From Pseudomonas sp. EpS/L25 (GTDB taxonomy: Bacteria > Pseudomonadota > Gammaproteobacteria > Pseudomonadales > Pseudomonadaceae), in NCBI RefSeq assembly GCF_001512295.1, contig NZ_LNUP01000011.1:968395-1032394 (forward strand): a stretch of DNA of 64,000 nucleotides, written 5' to 3'. The notes beneath the pieces were generated by a model. That model saw only the letters and a list, made by a program, of their open reading frames with translations, ran no database searches and was not told the DNA's origin. Made by a program: the position numbers and the translations under genes. This document shows positions 47,121 through 55,313 of this stretch, piece by piece (the first letter of the stretch is position 1; every line of letters begins with the position of its first letter).

Positions 47121-47144
47121 GGTCTGGTTCAGCAGCAGTTGCAT
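46566..47144 (-). CDS. Glutathione S-transferase family protein
   Basis: This 192-residue protein has the two-domain GST layout. The thioredoxin-like N-terminal part begins 'MQLLLNQTSPYARTARVTAL', with Ser9 in the position of the catalytic residue, and has 'NKVPVLITDEGIALSETLLI', including the cis-proline and the Ser/Thr that hold glutathione. An all-helical domain follows with 'DFSHFLVAVGLDYLGFRLPE'. It is convergent with bdh and its coding region is overlapped by the bdh read-through tail. Good GC3 pattern on the minus strand shows this is the real gene of the pair. Substrate unknown. Confidence 0.9.
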   Translation of the reverse strand: MQLLLNQTSPYARTARVTALEAGFGERLTLVWSDPWNEDPALLAAHPGNKVPVLITDEGIALSETLLICIYLHQLGGGNPLATERLQLAGLGQGLIDAAFGTVIARKHGGAAQDDSVLGARRLAALDRLLARLNETSTLDAEEVDFSHFLVAVGLDYLGFRLPEVDWSAHPRLVRFHRRLLARSSLAATSFQ

Positions 47145-47207
47145 GGCGGACTCCGGAACACGGGCGGGTGATAGCAGCGCCCGCCAGTGTAGCCGCTGGC
47201 GTACGCC

Positions 47208-48179
47208 TCAGTGCGGCCGGGTCACCGTAAGGACGACGGCGGCGATGCGATCGGTATGGGCATAGATGCCCGCTTCCAGCTCTTCACCGAAGACATCCGG
47301 GTCCAGTTCGCGATAGCGCCAGGCCACGTCCTGGCCGGCCAGGCGGGTGCGGACTTCTTCCAGGAAGGGATCGCGACCCTCGACCATGGCGACGCCGGTA
47401 TAGAGCAGCAGGGTGCCGCCCGGTGCCAGGCGCTGCAGCGCCGTGTCGAGGATGGCCAGCGACAGGCCGGCGCCCAGGGGACCGCCGCCATGGCGATAGG
47501 CGCGCTCGCCGGGATCGACCAGATAGGGCGGATTGGACAGGATGAAATCGAAGTCGCCCGCCACATCGTTCAGCAGGTTGCTGTAGCACGCGCTGACATT
47601 GTCGGCCCCGGCCAGCTCGGCGTTGACCCGGGCCAGCGCCAGGGCGCGCTCGTTGATGTCCACCGCCAGCACCTCGGCATCGGGCCGCGCCAAGGCCACC
47701 AGGATGGCCCCCGGCCCGGCGCCACTGCCGATGTCCACCGCCCGGCGGATGGTTCCGGTCTCGAAGCGCAGCTGGGTTTCCAGGGCATTGGCGTAGCGAC
47801 AGGTGTCGGGACCGAAGAACACGGCATCGGCTTCCTCGGTGGGATAGGCGGAATGCACGAACAGCTGATCGCCCAGGCTCGATACCCGCACCCGGCTGCG
47901 CCAGCCGCCCGGCACGGAGGTCAGCAGCTCGGCTGCCACCAGGGTGTCGACCAGAGAGCCGGGCAGCAGCTCGGGGGAAAACGGCCGGCTCCAGCCGAAG
48001 ATGCCCTGCAGATCCCGCGCCCAGGCGTTGCCTGGCCGGGCATTGACCCGCGCGTGGGAGGCCGGGGTGGGCGTGATGAAGTGATAGTCCGCTGCGCGCA
48101 GCGTTTCGATCAGCAGTTTCAGGGCAGCGGCCGCAGCAGGGCTGGTCGCGGTGCGTTCGGGATGTTCCATGGCCGTCAC
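47208..48179 (-). CDS. Class I SAM-dependent methyltransferase with NPPY motif
   Basis: This 323-residue protein has a C-terminal Rossmann methyltransferase domain. 'VDIGSGAGPGAILVALARP' binds SAM, 'VLAVDINERALALARVNAEL' follows, and 'DFILSNPPYLVDPGERAYRH' is the NPPY catalytic motif of PrmC/HemK and RlmG-like N-methyltransferases. The N-terminal 120 residues are of a type seen before such domains, possibly a substrate-recognition part. GTG 48179 is chosen because AAGGA lies seven bases before it; ATG 48170 is the alternative. It follows the heme-oxygenase-like gene by 61 bases with a terminator between them. The substrate could be a protein or a small molecule. Confidence 0.85.
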   Translation of the reverse strand: MTAMEHPERTATSPAAAAALKLLIETLRAADYHFITPTPASHARVNARPGNAWARDLQGIFGWSRPFSPELLPGSLVDTLVAAELLTSVPGGWRSRVRVSSLGDQLFVHSAYPTEEADAVFFGPDTCRYANALETQLRFETGTIRRAVDIGSGAGPGAILVALARPDAEVLAVDINERALALARVNAELAGADNVSACYSNLLNDVAGDFDFILSNPPYLVDPGERAYRHGGGPLGAGLSLAILDTALQRLAPGGTLLLYTGVAMVEGRDPFLEEVRTRLAGQDVAWRYRELDPDVFGEELEAGIYAHTDRIAAVVLTVTRPH

Positions 48180-48211
48180 GGGTGGTTCCTTCAATGACAG
48201 TCGAAATGAAA

Positions 48212-48231
48212 AAGGACCCGCGCGGGTCCTT
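48212..48231 (-). terminator. Rho-independent terminator after the heme-oxygenase-like gene
   Basis: AAGGACCCGCGCGGGTCCTT is a perfect 20-base palindrome. On the minus strand it is followed by a T-rich run (CCTTTTTCATTTC), so it ends transcription of the gene at 48241-49716 9 bases after its stop. The methyltransferase start lies just beyond. Confidence 0.85.
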
Positions 48232-48240
48232 GAATAGAGG

Positions 48241-49716
48241 TCAGCCCAACAGGGAGACGAACAGCCGCGTCGCCAGCAGGCCGGCACGGCTGTGATGGCG
48301 CGCGGGCGACAGTTGCTCGACCAGCAGCGCCATGGCGGCGGCGCGACTGGGCTGGCTCGCCAGCCGCTGCTCCAGTGCGGCTTCCTCGCTGTCGAAATCG
48401 CTGGACTGGGCCCTGCTCGCATTGGCCGCCCCGCCCTGTTCCGCTTCCAGGGCCGGGCACAGGCGTTCCTGTTGACGCTGACGGGCGCGAAAGCTGATCT
48501 CGCGGCGCGGCACTACCGCGACGCGCTCGGCAGCGGCCTGGTACTTGGCGCCGCTATGGACGAAATCACCGGCGATCCAGTCGTGGATGAGTTGCTGTTC
48601 GTAGACGGTGAAGACGCCGAACATCTCCGCCCGTTCGCCCTGGATCAGCCGCCAGAAGCGGCTGTTGGCCGGGTCCTCGTGGCGCCTGATCCAGCCCTGC
48701 TCCTGCATGACCTGGAGGAAATCGGGGATCTGCGCGGGATCGCCGAGCCAATCACTGACGCTGCGGCCGCCGATGCGGCAATAATCGGAATGCACGTAGC
48801 GGCCGACGTTGCTCTTTTCCGCCAGGACCTCGATCACCTCTCGCTCCAGGTCGAAACTGCCGATCACCGAGGTGGTACTGGCGCCCAGGTCGTTGAGCAG
48901 ATAGCCCTGCACCACGCGGCGATAGAAGGCGGCGCGGCCCTCGGTGGGCAAGGCATCGTGCACGGCCTGCAAGGCCTTGCGGGCATGGCCGGTGCCGGCG
49001 TTGTCGACGGTCACGTGCAGGGTGAAGTAATAGGGATCGATGCCCAGCTCGTTGAGTTCGTAGGCCGTGATGAGCAGATGCAGCGGCAGTTGCTCGTAAC
49101 CCAGGTTGAAGCCCAGCACCTCGGGTAGATAACGATCGGCGTGGTAGGCCAGCGCCAGCTGGATGGCCCCCTGCACATAATGATCGTCGCTCAGCTGCGA
49201 CAGGTCCTCGCAGCCGTGGCGGGCCAGCAGCTTGCGATAGAGCACCACGTGGTTCTTGTCCGGCAGGCCATCGCCCAGCTCTTCCAGGTAGATCTGGATG
49301 GGCGCGCGATACCGCAGGTCGTCCCAATGGGCGAGCGTGCCGTAGAGCCAGGCACCGTCCACCAGCTTGGTGGGCGCCACCCCGCGCAGGAAATACAGCG
49401 CCTGGGCCTTGCTGGCGAAGTAGCGGCGCGGCGCCCCGGCCTTGCGCGCGGCGAGATAGTCACGGTACTGGGCGCCGACCCGGGCGTTGTTCGCCAACAC
49501 CCAGGCCTCCAGGCCCTCGGGGTCTTCCGGCAGGTCGGCGGCGAGGGTGCTCACGGTCTTTAGCTGGTCGGCGAGGTAGTGCCCTGCCCGCTCCCGCGCG
49601 GCCGCGCTGGGCCGAGGTACCAGCAACTCGACGTAGAGGGACTTGGCAGGTTCGCAGGTGACGGGCGTGGGCGCCTGGTGCTGGCCGGTAACGGCTCTTG
49701 TGGTGGTCTGCATCAT
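48241..49716 (-). CDS. Heme-oxygenase-like iron-containing redox enzyme (Haem_oxygenas_2 type)
   Basis: This 491-residue protein belongs to the family of heme-oxygenase-fold di-iron or mono-iron oxidases (HDOs), several of which act in natural-product biosynthesis. Candidate iron ligands are seen in the right order: 'YLEELGDGLPDKNH' (Glu146, His156), 'AYELNELGIDPYYFTLH' (Glu220/Glu223, His234) and 'HVTVDNAGTGH' (Asp238, His244). The first 90 and last 120 residues are extra to the core fold. The start at 49716 lacks a strong ribosome site; the open frame continues upstream with improbable sequence. A small TTG-start gene lies upstream and a methyltransferase downstream, all minus strand. No substrate can be named. 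Confidence 0.8.
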   Translation of the reverse strand: MMQTTTRAVTGQHQAPTPVTCEPAKSLYVELLVPRPSAAARERAGHYLADQLKTVSTLAADLPEDPEGLEAWVLANNARVGAQYRDYLAARKAGAPRRYFASKAQALYFLRGVAPTKLVDGAWLYGTLAHWDDLRYRAPIQIYLEELGDGLPDKNHVVLYRKLLARHGCEDLSQLSDDHYVQGAIQLALAYHADRYLPEVLGFNLGYEQLPLHLLITAYELNELGIDPYYFTLHVTVDNAGTGHARKALQAVHDALPTEGRAAFYRRVVQGYLLNDLGASTTSVIGSFDLEREVIEVLAEKSNVGRYVHSDYCRIGGRSVSDWLGDPAQIPDFLQVMQEQGWIRRHEDPANSRFWRLIQGERAEMFGVFTVYEQQLIHDWIAGDFVHSGAKYQAAAERVAVVPRREISFRARQRQQERLCPALEAEQGGAANASRAQSSDFDSEEAALEQRLASQPSRAAAMALLVEQLSPARHHSRAGLLATRLFVSLLG

Positions 49717-49907
49717 AAGGGGCACATCTGGCAGCTGATGATCACAGTGTTCGGCCCAGCGGGCAGGGCTTGGTTCCACCGACGGCCAGCGCCCACCGGA
49801 ACCGTCTCGCTTGCAGGCGTCAACGCCGAGGCCGTCCCGCAGGTGCCACTCGTCGGCAGGCGACACGGGTGATTTCCACCAGGCGGCCATCGCAGGTCGA
49901 TGGCGTC

Positions 49908-50216
49908 CTAGAGGCGCTCGGTGAGCTGGGCGCGGATGAGGATCTCGCGCTGCCGGAAGGCCTTTTCCAGGCGCTGGCGGTAGTCATCCCACCACGCCCT
50001 GTCCAGGGTGTCGGCCAGCACCTCGTAGACCAGCAGCTGATCGTCCTCGACGACCTCTGCCTCGCTCTGCCACAGGCCTTCCACCGGTGCCCGGCTGAAG
50101 GCCGTCAGGCCGCCGAAACGCTCCACCAGCTCCTGGCGGATCTCCTGGAACAGCGCACCGGGCAGGCGCCGGCCGTCGTTGTCGGTGAGGGGTAGCAGCA
50201 GTTGGACGAGATACAA
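49908..50216 (-). CDS. Small conserved-type protein upstream of the iron enzyme
   Basis: This 102-residue protein starts at TTG 50216, supported by AAGGAG eight bases upstream. It begins MYLVQLLLPLTDNDGRRLPG and ends in a charged helix. The pattern of an alternating hydrophobic strand, then a helix 'LFQEIRQELVERFGGLTAFS', suggests a ferredoxin-like (dimeric alpha-beta barrel) fold. I do not recognise a named family with certainty. It points toward the heme-oxygenase-like gene 191 bases downstream and may be co-regulated with it. Confidence 0.7.
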   Translation of the reverse strand: MYLVQLLLPLTDNDGRRLPGALFQEIRQELVERFGGLTAFSRAPVEGLWQSEAEVVEDDQLLVYEVLADTLDRAWWDDYRQRLEKAFRQREILIRAQLTERL

Positions 50217-50366
50217 GGCGGTCTCTCCTTACACGATGCCATGCAGACTCCGCCGGTTCCGGGCCAGGTTCCCCGGCGGCGACCAACCGAGCACCCGCGC
50301 CACGCCGGAAGGCCCTGCCCGCGACCAGCGCGAACAGGGTCTTGCGCCTGGCAGGAGCGCGGTCGA

Positions 50367-51986
50367 TCAGACCGAGAAACGCGCCACCAGGCGATTCATG
50401 TCCACCGCCAGGCGCGACACCTCGTGAGCCGCCGAGGCGGTCTGGTGGGCACCGGCGGAGGTCTGGATCGACAGGTCGCGAATGCTCACCAGGTTGAGAT
50501 CCACCGAACGCGCGACCTGCGCCTGTTCCTCCGAAGCCGTGGCGATGAGGAAGTTGCGCTCGTTGATCTCGGTGATCGAGCGAGCGATCTCCCCCAGCGC
50601 CGTACCGGCTTCGCTGGCGATCTTCAGGGTGGCGTTCGCTTCGTCGCGGCTGCGCTGCATGGCCTGCACGGCACCTTCCGAGCCGCTCTGGATGCCGCCG
50701 ATCATCTGCTCGATTTCCCGGGTGGATTCCTGGGTGCGATGGGCCAGGGCCCGCACCTCGTCCGCCACTACGGCGAAGCCGCGACCCTGCTCCCCCGCGC
50801 GAGCCGCTTCGATGGCCGCGTTCAGCGCCAGCAGGTTGGTCTGCTCGGCGATCCCACGGATGACATCGACCACGGTGGCGATGCCCTGGGCCTGCTGCGC
50901 CAGCTCGACGATCTGTTCGCTGGTGCGCGAGACGGTAGTGGTCAAGCCCTGGATGGCATCCACCGTTTCCGTGACGCGGGCCGCGCCTACCCCGGTCGAG
51001 CGTTCCGATTGCTGCGCGGCGGACGACGCCGAGGCGGCGTTGCGGGCTACCTCCTCCACCGCGGCGGTCATCTGGTTGACCGCGGTCGCCGCCTGTTCCA
51101 CCTCGCCGTTCTGGCGCTGCAGGCCGCGGCTGGCTTCCTCTGTGACGGCATTCATTTCCTCGGCGGCCGAAGCCAGTTGGGTGGAGGCCTCGCCAATGTG
51201 GCTCACGGTCTCGCGCAAGGTGTGCTGCATCTGCACCGTGGCCTTCATCAGCTCGGCCATCTCGTCGCGCCCGGTGGCCTCGGCGGCGACCCGCAGGTCG
51301 CCCGCGGCGATGCGCTGGTTGATCCCCAGTACCTGGCGCAGGGGCTGCAGGATACTGCGGGTATAGAGCACGGCGACCACCACGGTCAGGACCACGGCCA
51401 GGGCCGAGATCACGCCCAGCAGCCAGAAGCTTCTGCTGTAGGTCTGGGCCGCCAGTTGGCCGGCCTGCTTGGCGCCCAGCTCGTTGTACGCGCCCAGGGC
51501 CACGATTTTCTCTTGCAGGTCGTTGGTGAGCGGGCGGATCTGGGTGTTGATGTAGGTGATCCCTTCGCTGGCCGGACGGGTCTGGGCGATGGCGAGGATC
51601 TCGTCCAGGCGCGCATCGTAGGCCTTCACGCCGGCGTCGACAGCATCGGCCAGCCGCTGGTCTTCTGGCGACGCGATCAGGGCCTTGTAGGCGGCCACTT
51701 CCTTGCGCAGCCTATCCCGTGCCTGAGCGATGGTCGCGACGCCGCTCTGCTTGATCTGCTGGTCGTCCGACGCGACGATGCGGAAGGTTTCGAGCCGCAG
51801 TCTCAGCACCAGGGTGTCCATCTTCGCGATCTGCGCGATGCTGGCCATCCAGTTGGTCTCGACGTCCTGTTCGGCCTTGTACAGCGAATGGAGCCCTAGG
51901 GCCGAGGTGACGGCGAGCACCAGAAGCAACAGGGTGATGGTGGCAAAACAAACGGCCGAGCGGGCCGACAGCTTCAGGGTACGCAT
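50367..51986 (-). CDS. Methyl-accepting chemotaxis protein
   Basis: This 539-residue receptor has a first membrane helix at residues 12-33 ('VCFATITLLLLVLAVTSALG'), a helical periplasmic ligand domain of the four-helix-bundle type to about residue 190, and a second helix ('FWLLGVISALAVVLTVVVAV'). A HAMP domain and a long cytoplasmic signalling coil follow. The tip 'GIAEQTNLLALNAAIEAARA' is the conserved CheA/CheW contact region. No NWETF-like CheR tether is present at the C-terminus. The start at 51986 places the basic N-terminus just before the first helix. The ligand is unknown; adjacent genes do not specify it. Confidence 0.93.
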   Translation of the reverse strand: MRTLKLSARSAVCFATITLLLLVLAVTSALGLHSLYKAEQDVETNWMASIAQIAKMDTLVLRLRLETFRIVASDDQQIKQSGVATIAQARDRLRKEVAAYKALIASPEDQRLADAVDAGVKAYDARLDEILAIAQTRPASEGITYINTQIRPLTNDLQEKIVALGAYNELGAKQAGQLAAQTYSRSFWLLGVISALAVVLTVVVAVLYTRSILQPLRQVLGINQRIAAGDLRVAAEATGRDEMAELMKATVQMQHTLRETVSHIGEASTQLASAAEEMNAVTEEASRGLQRQNGEVEQAATAVNQMTAAVEEVARNAASASSAAQQSERSTGVGAARVTETVDAIQGLTTTVSRTSEQIVELAQQAQGIATVVDVIRGIAEQTNLLALNAAIEAARAGEQGRGFAVVADEVRALAHRTQESTREIEQMIGGIQSGSEGAVQAMQRSRDEANATLKIASEAGTALGEIARSITEINERNFLIATASEEQAQVARSVDLNLVSIRDLSIQTSAGAHQTASAAHEVSRLAVDMNRLVARFSV

Positions 51987-52212
51987 AGAGCAACTCCGGG
52001 CAGGAAAGGCGTGTTCGGCTCTTTTCTTCGGCGGACCACGTGGCCGCTGAACCGCCCACTCATCGCCGATCAACGGCCGCCTCGTTTACAGCCGCAGCCT
52101 AGAGCGGGCGCGGGCTCCAAGGAATTCTCCCGATCTGCGAAGACAACGTTTTTTCGACAAAACACCCTTTAGGCTCGGGCTAGAATCCCAACTTTCCGCC
52201 ATTGAGGCCGAC

Positions 52213-55200
52213 ATGTCGCCGTCGACCGATACCCCCGCGCGCCTGATCCCTCTTCGCACCCGCCTGCTGGCGATCGCCTTCGCCGGGATCGTGCCCCTGG
52301 CCCTGGTCGCCGGCCTTGGTCTCTGGCTGCTGGTGCAGCACCAGCAGCACGAAGCCGAGCAAAGGGCCCTGGAGTCCAGCCGCCAGGCGGCCACCACCAT
52401 CGAAAGCGAGCTGCGCCGCTCCGTGACCATCCTCCAGGCGCTCGCCGAGTCACCGCTGCTGGTGGCCGGGGAACTGGACGACTTCGCCACCCTGGTCGGC
52501 CGGGTCCTGCCCCTGGTGCCCGGTTGGCGCACCGTGTTGCTGGCCACTGCCGACGGCCAGGTCGTCCGGCGCATCTCCCCGCGCAATCCGGCCCCGGGCG
52601 GGCCCCTGAGCGAACCGGAAAGCTTCGCCGAGGTGATCGCCCAACGCCGGCCGGTGATCGGCCAACTGGCCCAGGGACCGGCTGGCCAGTTGGCCTTTCC
52701 GGTACGGGTACCGGTAATTCGCAATGGCCAGGTAGGCCTGGTGCTCACCGCGGTGATGACACCGGAGAGCATCCGCGCGGCGCGCCTGACCCGTACCCTG
52801 CCCGAGCACTGGGTCGGCTCCGTGTTCGACCGCAACGGCCTGCGCATCGCCCGCACCACGCTGCACGCGGAGACCCTGGGCCATCCGGCCCTGCCGGGGT
52901 TGGCGAAGATCCTCGCGCAACCCGGCGACGAAGGCATTGGCGTGGCCCGGACCCGTGAAGGCCGGGACGTCTACACGGCCTTCGTGCGCCTGCCCGAATC
53001 CGGCTGGACGGTCACCACGGGCATTCCCACCACCGAGGTTTCGGCGGCGGCCACTCGCTCCTTCGCTCTCTATGGTGGCGGCCTGATCCTCTCGGTGGTC
53101 TTCGCCTGGACGGTCGCCCTGGTGTTGTCACGGCGCATCAGTCGTCCGGTCCAGGCGCTACAGGAGGCGGCACTGATGCTCGGCCGACAGCAGACACCGA
53201 TCCTGCCGGACAGTGACGTCCTGGAGGTCCAGCAGGTGGGCCAGGCCCTGTTGGCTGCCGCCGAGGCGCGCCGCCTGACCGAAGAACAGCGCGACGACTA
53301 CCTGCGGGAACTCCAGCAGAGCCAGGAGGAGCTGAAGCTCCAGGTAGCCGACCTGGAAATCCTGCAGCGGCTCAACCATCGCCTGCTGCAGCTGCCCTCC
53401 TTGCCGCAACAGCTGGAGGAGATCCTCGAGGTGCTCTGCCGCTTCCACCAGACCCCCTTCGGCTGCCTGTCGCTGGTGGCCGACGACCAACCGGCCCGGC
53501 TGTATTTCACCGCCGGCCTTTCTGCCCAGACCAGGGCGCGCCTGGCCGCCCTGATGCCCGCGGAAAGCGCCTGCGACACCGCTATCCGCACCCAGCGCCG
53601 GGTCGTGGTTCCCGATCTTGAAACCACGCCGGATTTCGCCGCGCTGGCCGCCATCGGTCGCGGCGAAGGCTTCGCCGCCCTGCATGCGGTGCCCCTGAAC
53701 AGCGCCCTGCACGGCACCCTCGGCGCCTTGACGATTCAGTTGCCGGAACCGCGCGAGCCCACGGCACGGGAACGGCACCTGGCCGATCTCTGCGCCTCGA
53801 AGGCCGTGCTGGTGATCGACCGTGCCCGCATCCAGGAAGCGGCCCTGCGCTCGCAGCGGCGCCTGCGCGTGGCCCTGGAAAGTTCGCTGGTATGCTTTGG
53901 CATCGCCGTGCCCGAAGCCGAGGGCACCTTCGCCTGGGACTATCTCAATCCCATCGGCACCCTCACGCTGGGCCTGGCGGTAGACCCCGCGCCAGAGGCG
54001 ACGGTGACGCTGGGCTGGGCCGGCCCCCGCCTGCTCCAGCTCTGCCAGGAGCACAGCGGCAGCGAAACCGCCTGGTCGACGGAATTGCAGGGTTCGGATG
54101 CGGAAGGGGCCAGTCGCTGGCTACAGGTCAACGCGACGCCCTTCGATGGCAACCTGGCCGTCTGGTTCCTCGACATCAGCGAGCGCAAGCGCCAGGAAGA
54201 GCTGTTGCGCGATGCCGATCGGCAAAAGGACGAGTTCCTGGCCGTCCTGGCCCACGAACTGCGCAATCCCCTCGCCCCCATTCGCCATGCCGCAGCGCTG
54301 ATCGCTGCGCCGACCGTCTCGTCCGAGCAGCAGCAGCGCAGTTGCCAGACCATCGAGCGGCAAGTCGAACGCATGGGCGCGCTGCTCAACGACCTGCTGG
54401 ATATCTCGCGCATCACCTTCGGCCGGATCACCCTGCACAACGCCTTCGTCACCCTGCAGTCCGTGCTCGACGCGGCCGCCGATGCGGTGCAGGTGCTGAT
54501 GCAGGAGAAGAATCAGACGTTCGACCTGCGCCTGCCCGCCACGCCGATCTGGCTGTATGCCGACCCGCTCCGCCTGGAGCAGATCTTCCTCAACCTGTTG
54601 GGCAACGCCGTCCGCTATACGCCGGTGGGTGGCCGGATCATCCTGGGCGTGCAGGAGGCGGACGACGAGGTGCAGGTGGACATCGCCGACAACGGCATCG
54701 GCATCGCCCCCGACCGCCTGGGCGCGCTGTTCCAGATGTTCGGTCAGATCGATCCGCGCCAGGCGGAACGCTCTTCGGGGCTAGGCATCGGCCTGGCGCT
54801 CTCCCGCGAACTGGCGCGACTGCAAGGCGGCGATATCCGCGCGGAAAGCGCCGGACTGGGTCTGGGTAGCCGTTTCACCGTGACCCTGCCGATCACCGTC
54901 GCGCCGCCGGCAACCCTGCCCGAAGTGCCCGCGGCGGCCGCACCCGTGGCCGCCAGGCGACGCATCCTGGTCGCCGACGATAACCCGGATATCGCCGATA
55001 CCATCGCCGAACTGCTGGAGCTGGACGGCCATCAGGTCCGGGTCGCCTATGACGGCCAACAGGCCCTGGACGCCTTCCAGGGCCATGGTGCCGACATCGT
55101 CATCTCCGACATCGGCATGCCGGGCCTGACCGGCTATCAACTGGCGCGGGCGATTCGCGCGACCGTCCCGGGCCAGACGGTGAAGCTGATCGCCATGACC

Positions 55201-55308
55201 GGCTGGGGTCAGGCCCAGGACCAGGCCGAGGCCCTGGCGGCCGGCTTCGATCATCACCTGACCAAGCCCGCCGACATGCAGACCCTCTATGCCCTGGTCG
55301 GCTCCTGA
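52213..55308 (+). CDS. Hybrid sensor histidine kinase with receiver domain
   Basis: This 1031-residue membrane kinase starts with a transmembrane helix (about 18-41). A periplasmic Cache-like domain follows to about residue 275 and a second membrane helix near 280-305. A GAF domain lies at about 400-535, a PAS-like segment follows, then HisKA with 'LAHELRNPLAPIRHAAAL' (His681). The ATPase has 'GNAVRYTPVGG', 'DNGIGIAP' and 'GLGIGLALSREL'. The C-terminal receiver 'ILVADDNPDIADTI' carries Asp966 in 'VISDIGMPG'. No separate output regulator is adjacent, so the target is unknown. It is divergent from the chemotaxis receptor at 50367-51986. Confidence 0.92.
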   Translation: MSPSTDTPARLIPLRTRLLAIAFAGIVPLALVAGLGLWLLVQHQQHEAEQRALESSRQAATTIESELRRSVTILQALAESPLLVAGELDDFATLVGRVLPLVPGWRTVLLATADGQVVRRISPRNPAPGGPLSEPESFAEVIAQRRPVIGQLAQGPAGQLAFPVRVPVIRNGQVGLVLTAVMTPESIRAARLTRTLPEHWVGSVFDRNGLRIARTTLHAETLGHPALPGLAKILAQPGDEGIGVARTREGRDVYTAFVRLPESGWTVTTGIPTTEVSAAATRSFALYGGGLILSVVFAWTVALVLSRRISRPVQALQEAALMLGRQQTPILPDSDVLEVQQVGQALLAAAEARRLTEEQRDDYLRELQQSQEELKLQVADLEILQRLNHRLLQLPSLPQQLEEILEVLCRFHQTPFGCLSLVADDQPARLYFTAGLSAQTRARLAALMPAESACDTAIRTQRRVVVPDLETTPDFAALAAIGRGEGFAALHAVPLNSALHGTLGALTIQLPEPREPTARERHLADLCASKAVLVIDRARIQEAALRSQRRLRVALESSLVCFGIAVPEAEGTFAWDYLNPIGTLTLGLAVDPAPEATVTLGWAGPRLLQLCQEHSGSETAWSTELQGSDAEGASRWLQVNATPFDGNLAVWFLDISERKRQEELLRDADRQKDEFLAVLAHELRNPLAPIRHAAALIAAPTVSSEQQQRSCQTIERQVERMGALLNDLLDISRITFGRITLHNAFVTLQSVLDAAADAVQVLMQEKNQTFDLRLPATPIWLYADPLRLEQIFLNLLGNAVRYTPVGGRIILGVQEADDEVQVDIADNGIGIAPDRLGALFQMFGQIDPRQAERSSGLGIGLALSRELARLQGGDIRAESAGLGLGSRFTVTLPITVAPPATLPEVPAAAAPVAARRRILVADDNPDIADTIAELLELDGHQVRVAYDGQQALDAFQGHGADIVISDIGMPGLTGYQLARAIRATVPGQTVKLIAMTGWGQAQDQAEALAAGFDHHLTKPADMQTLYALVGS

Positions 55309-55313
55309 GTTCG

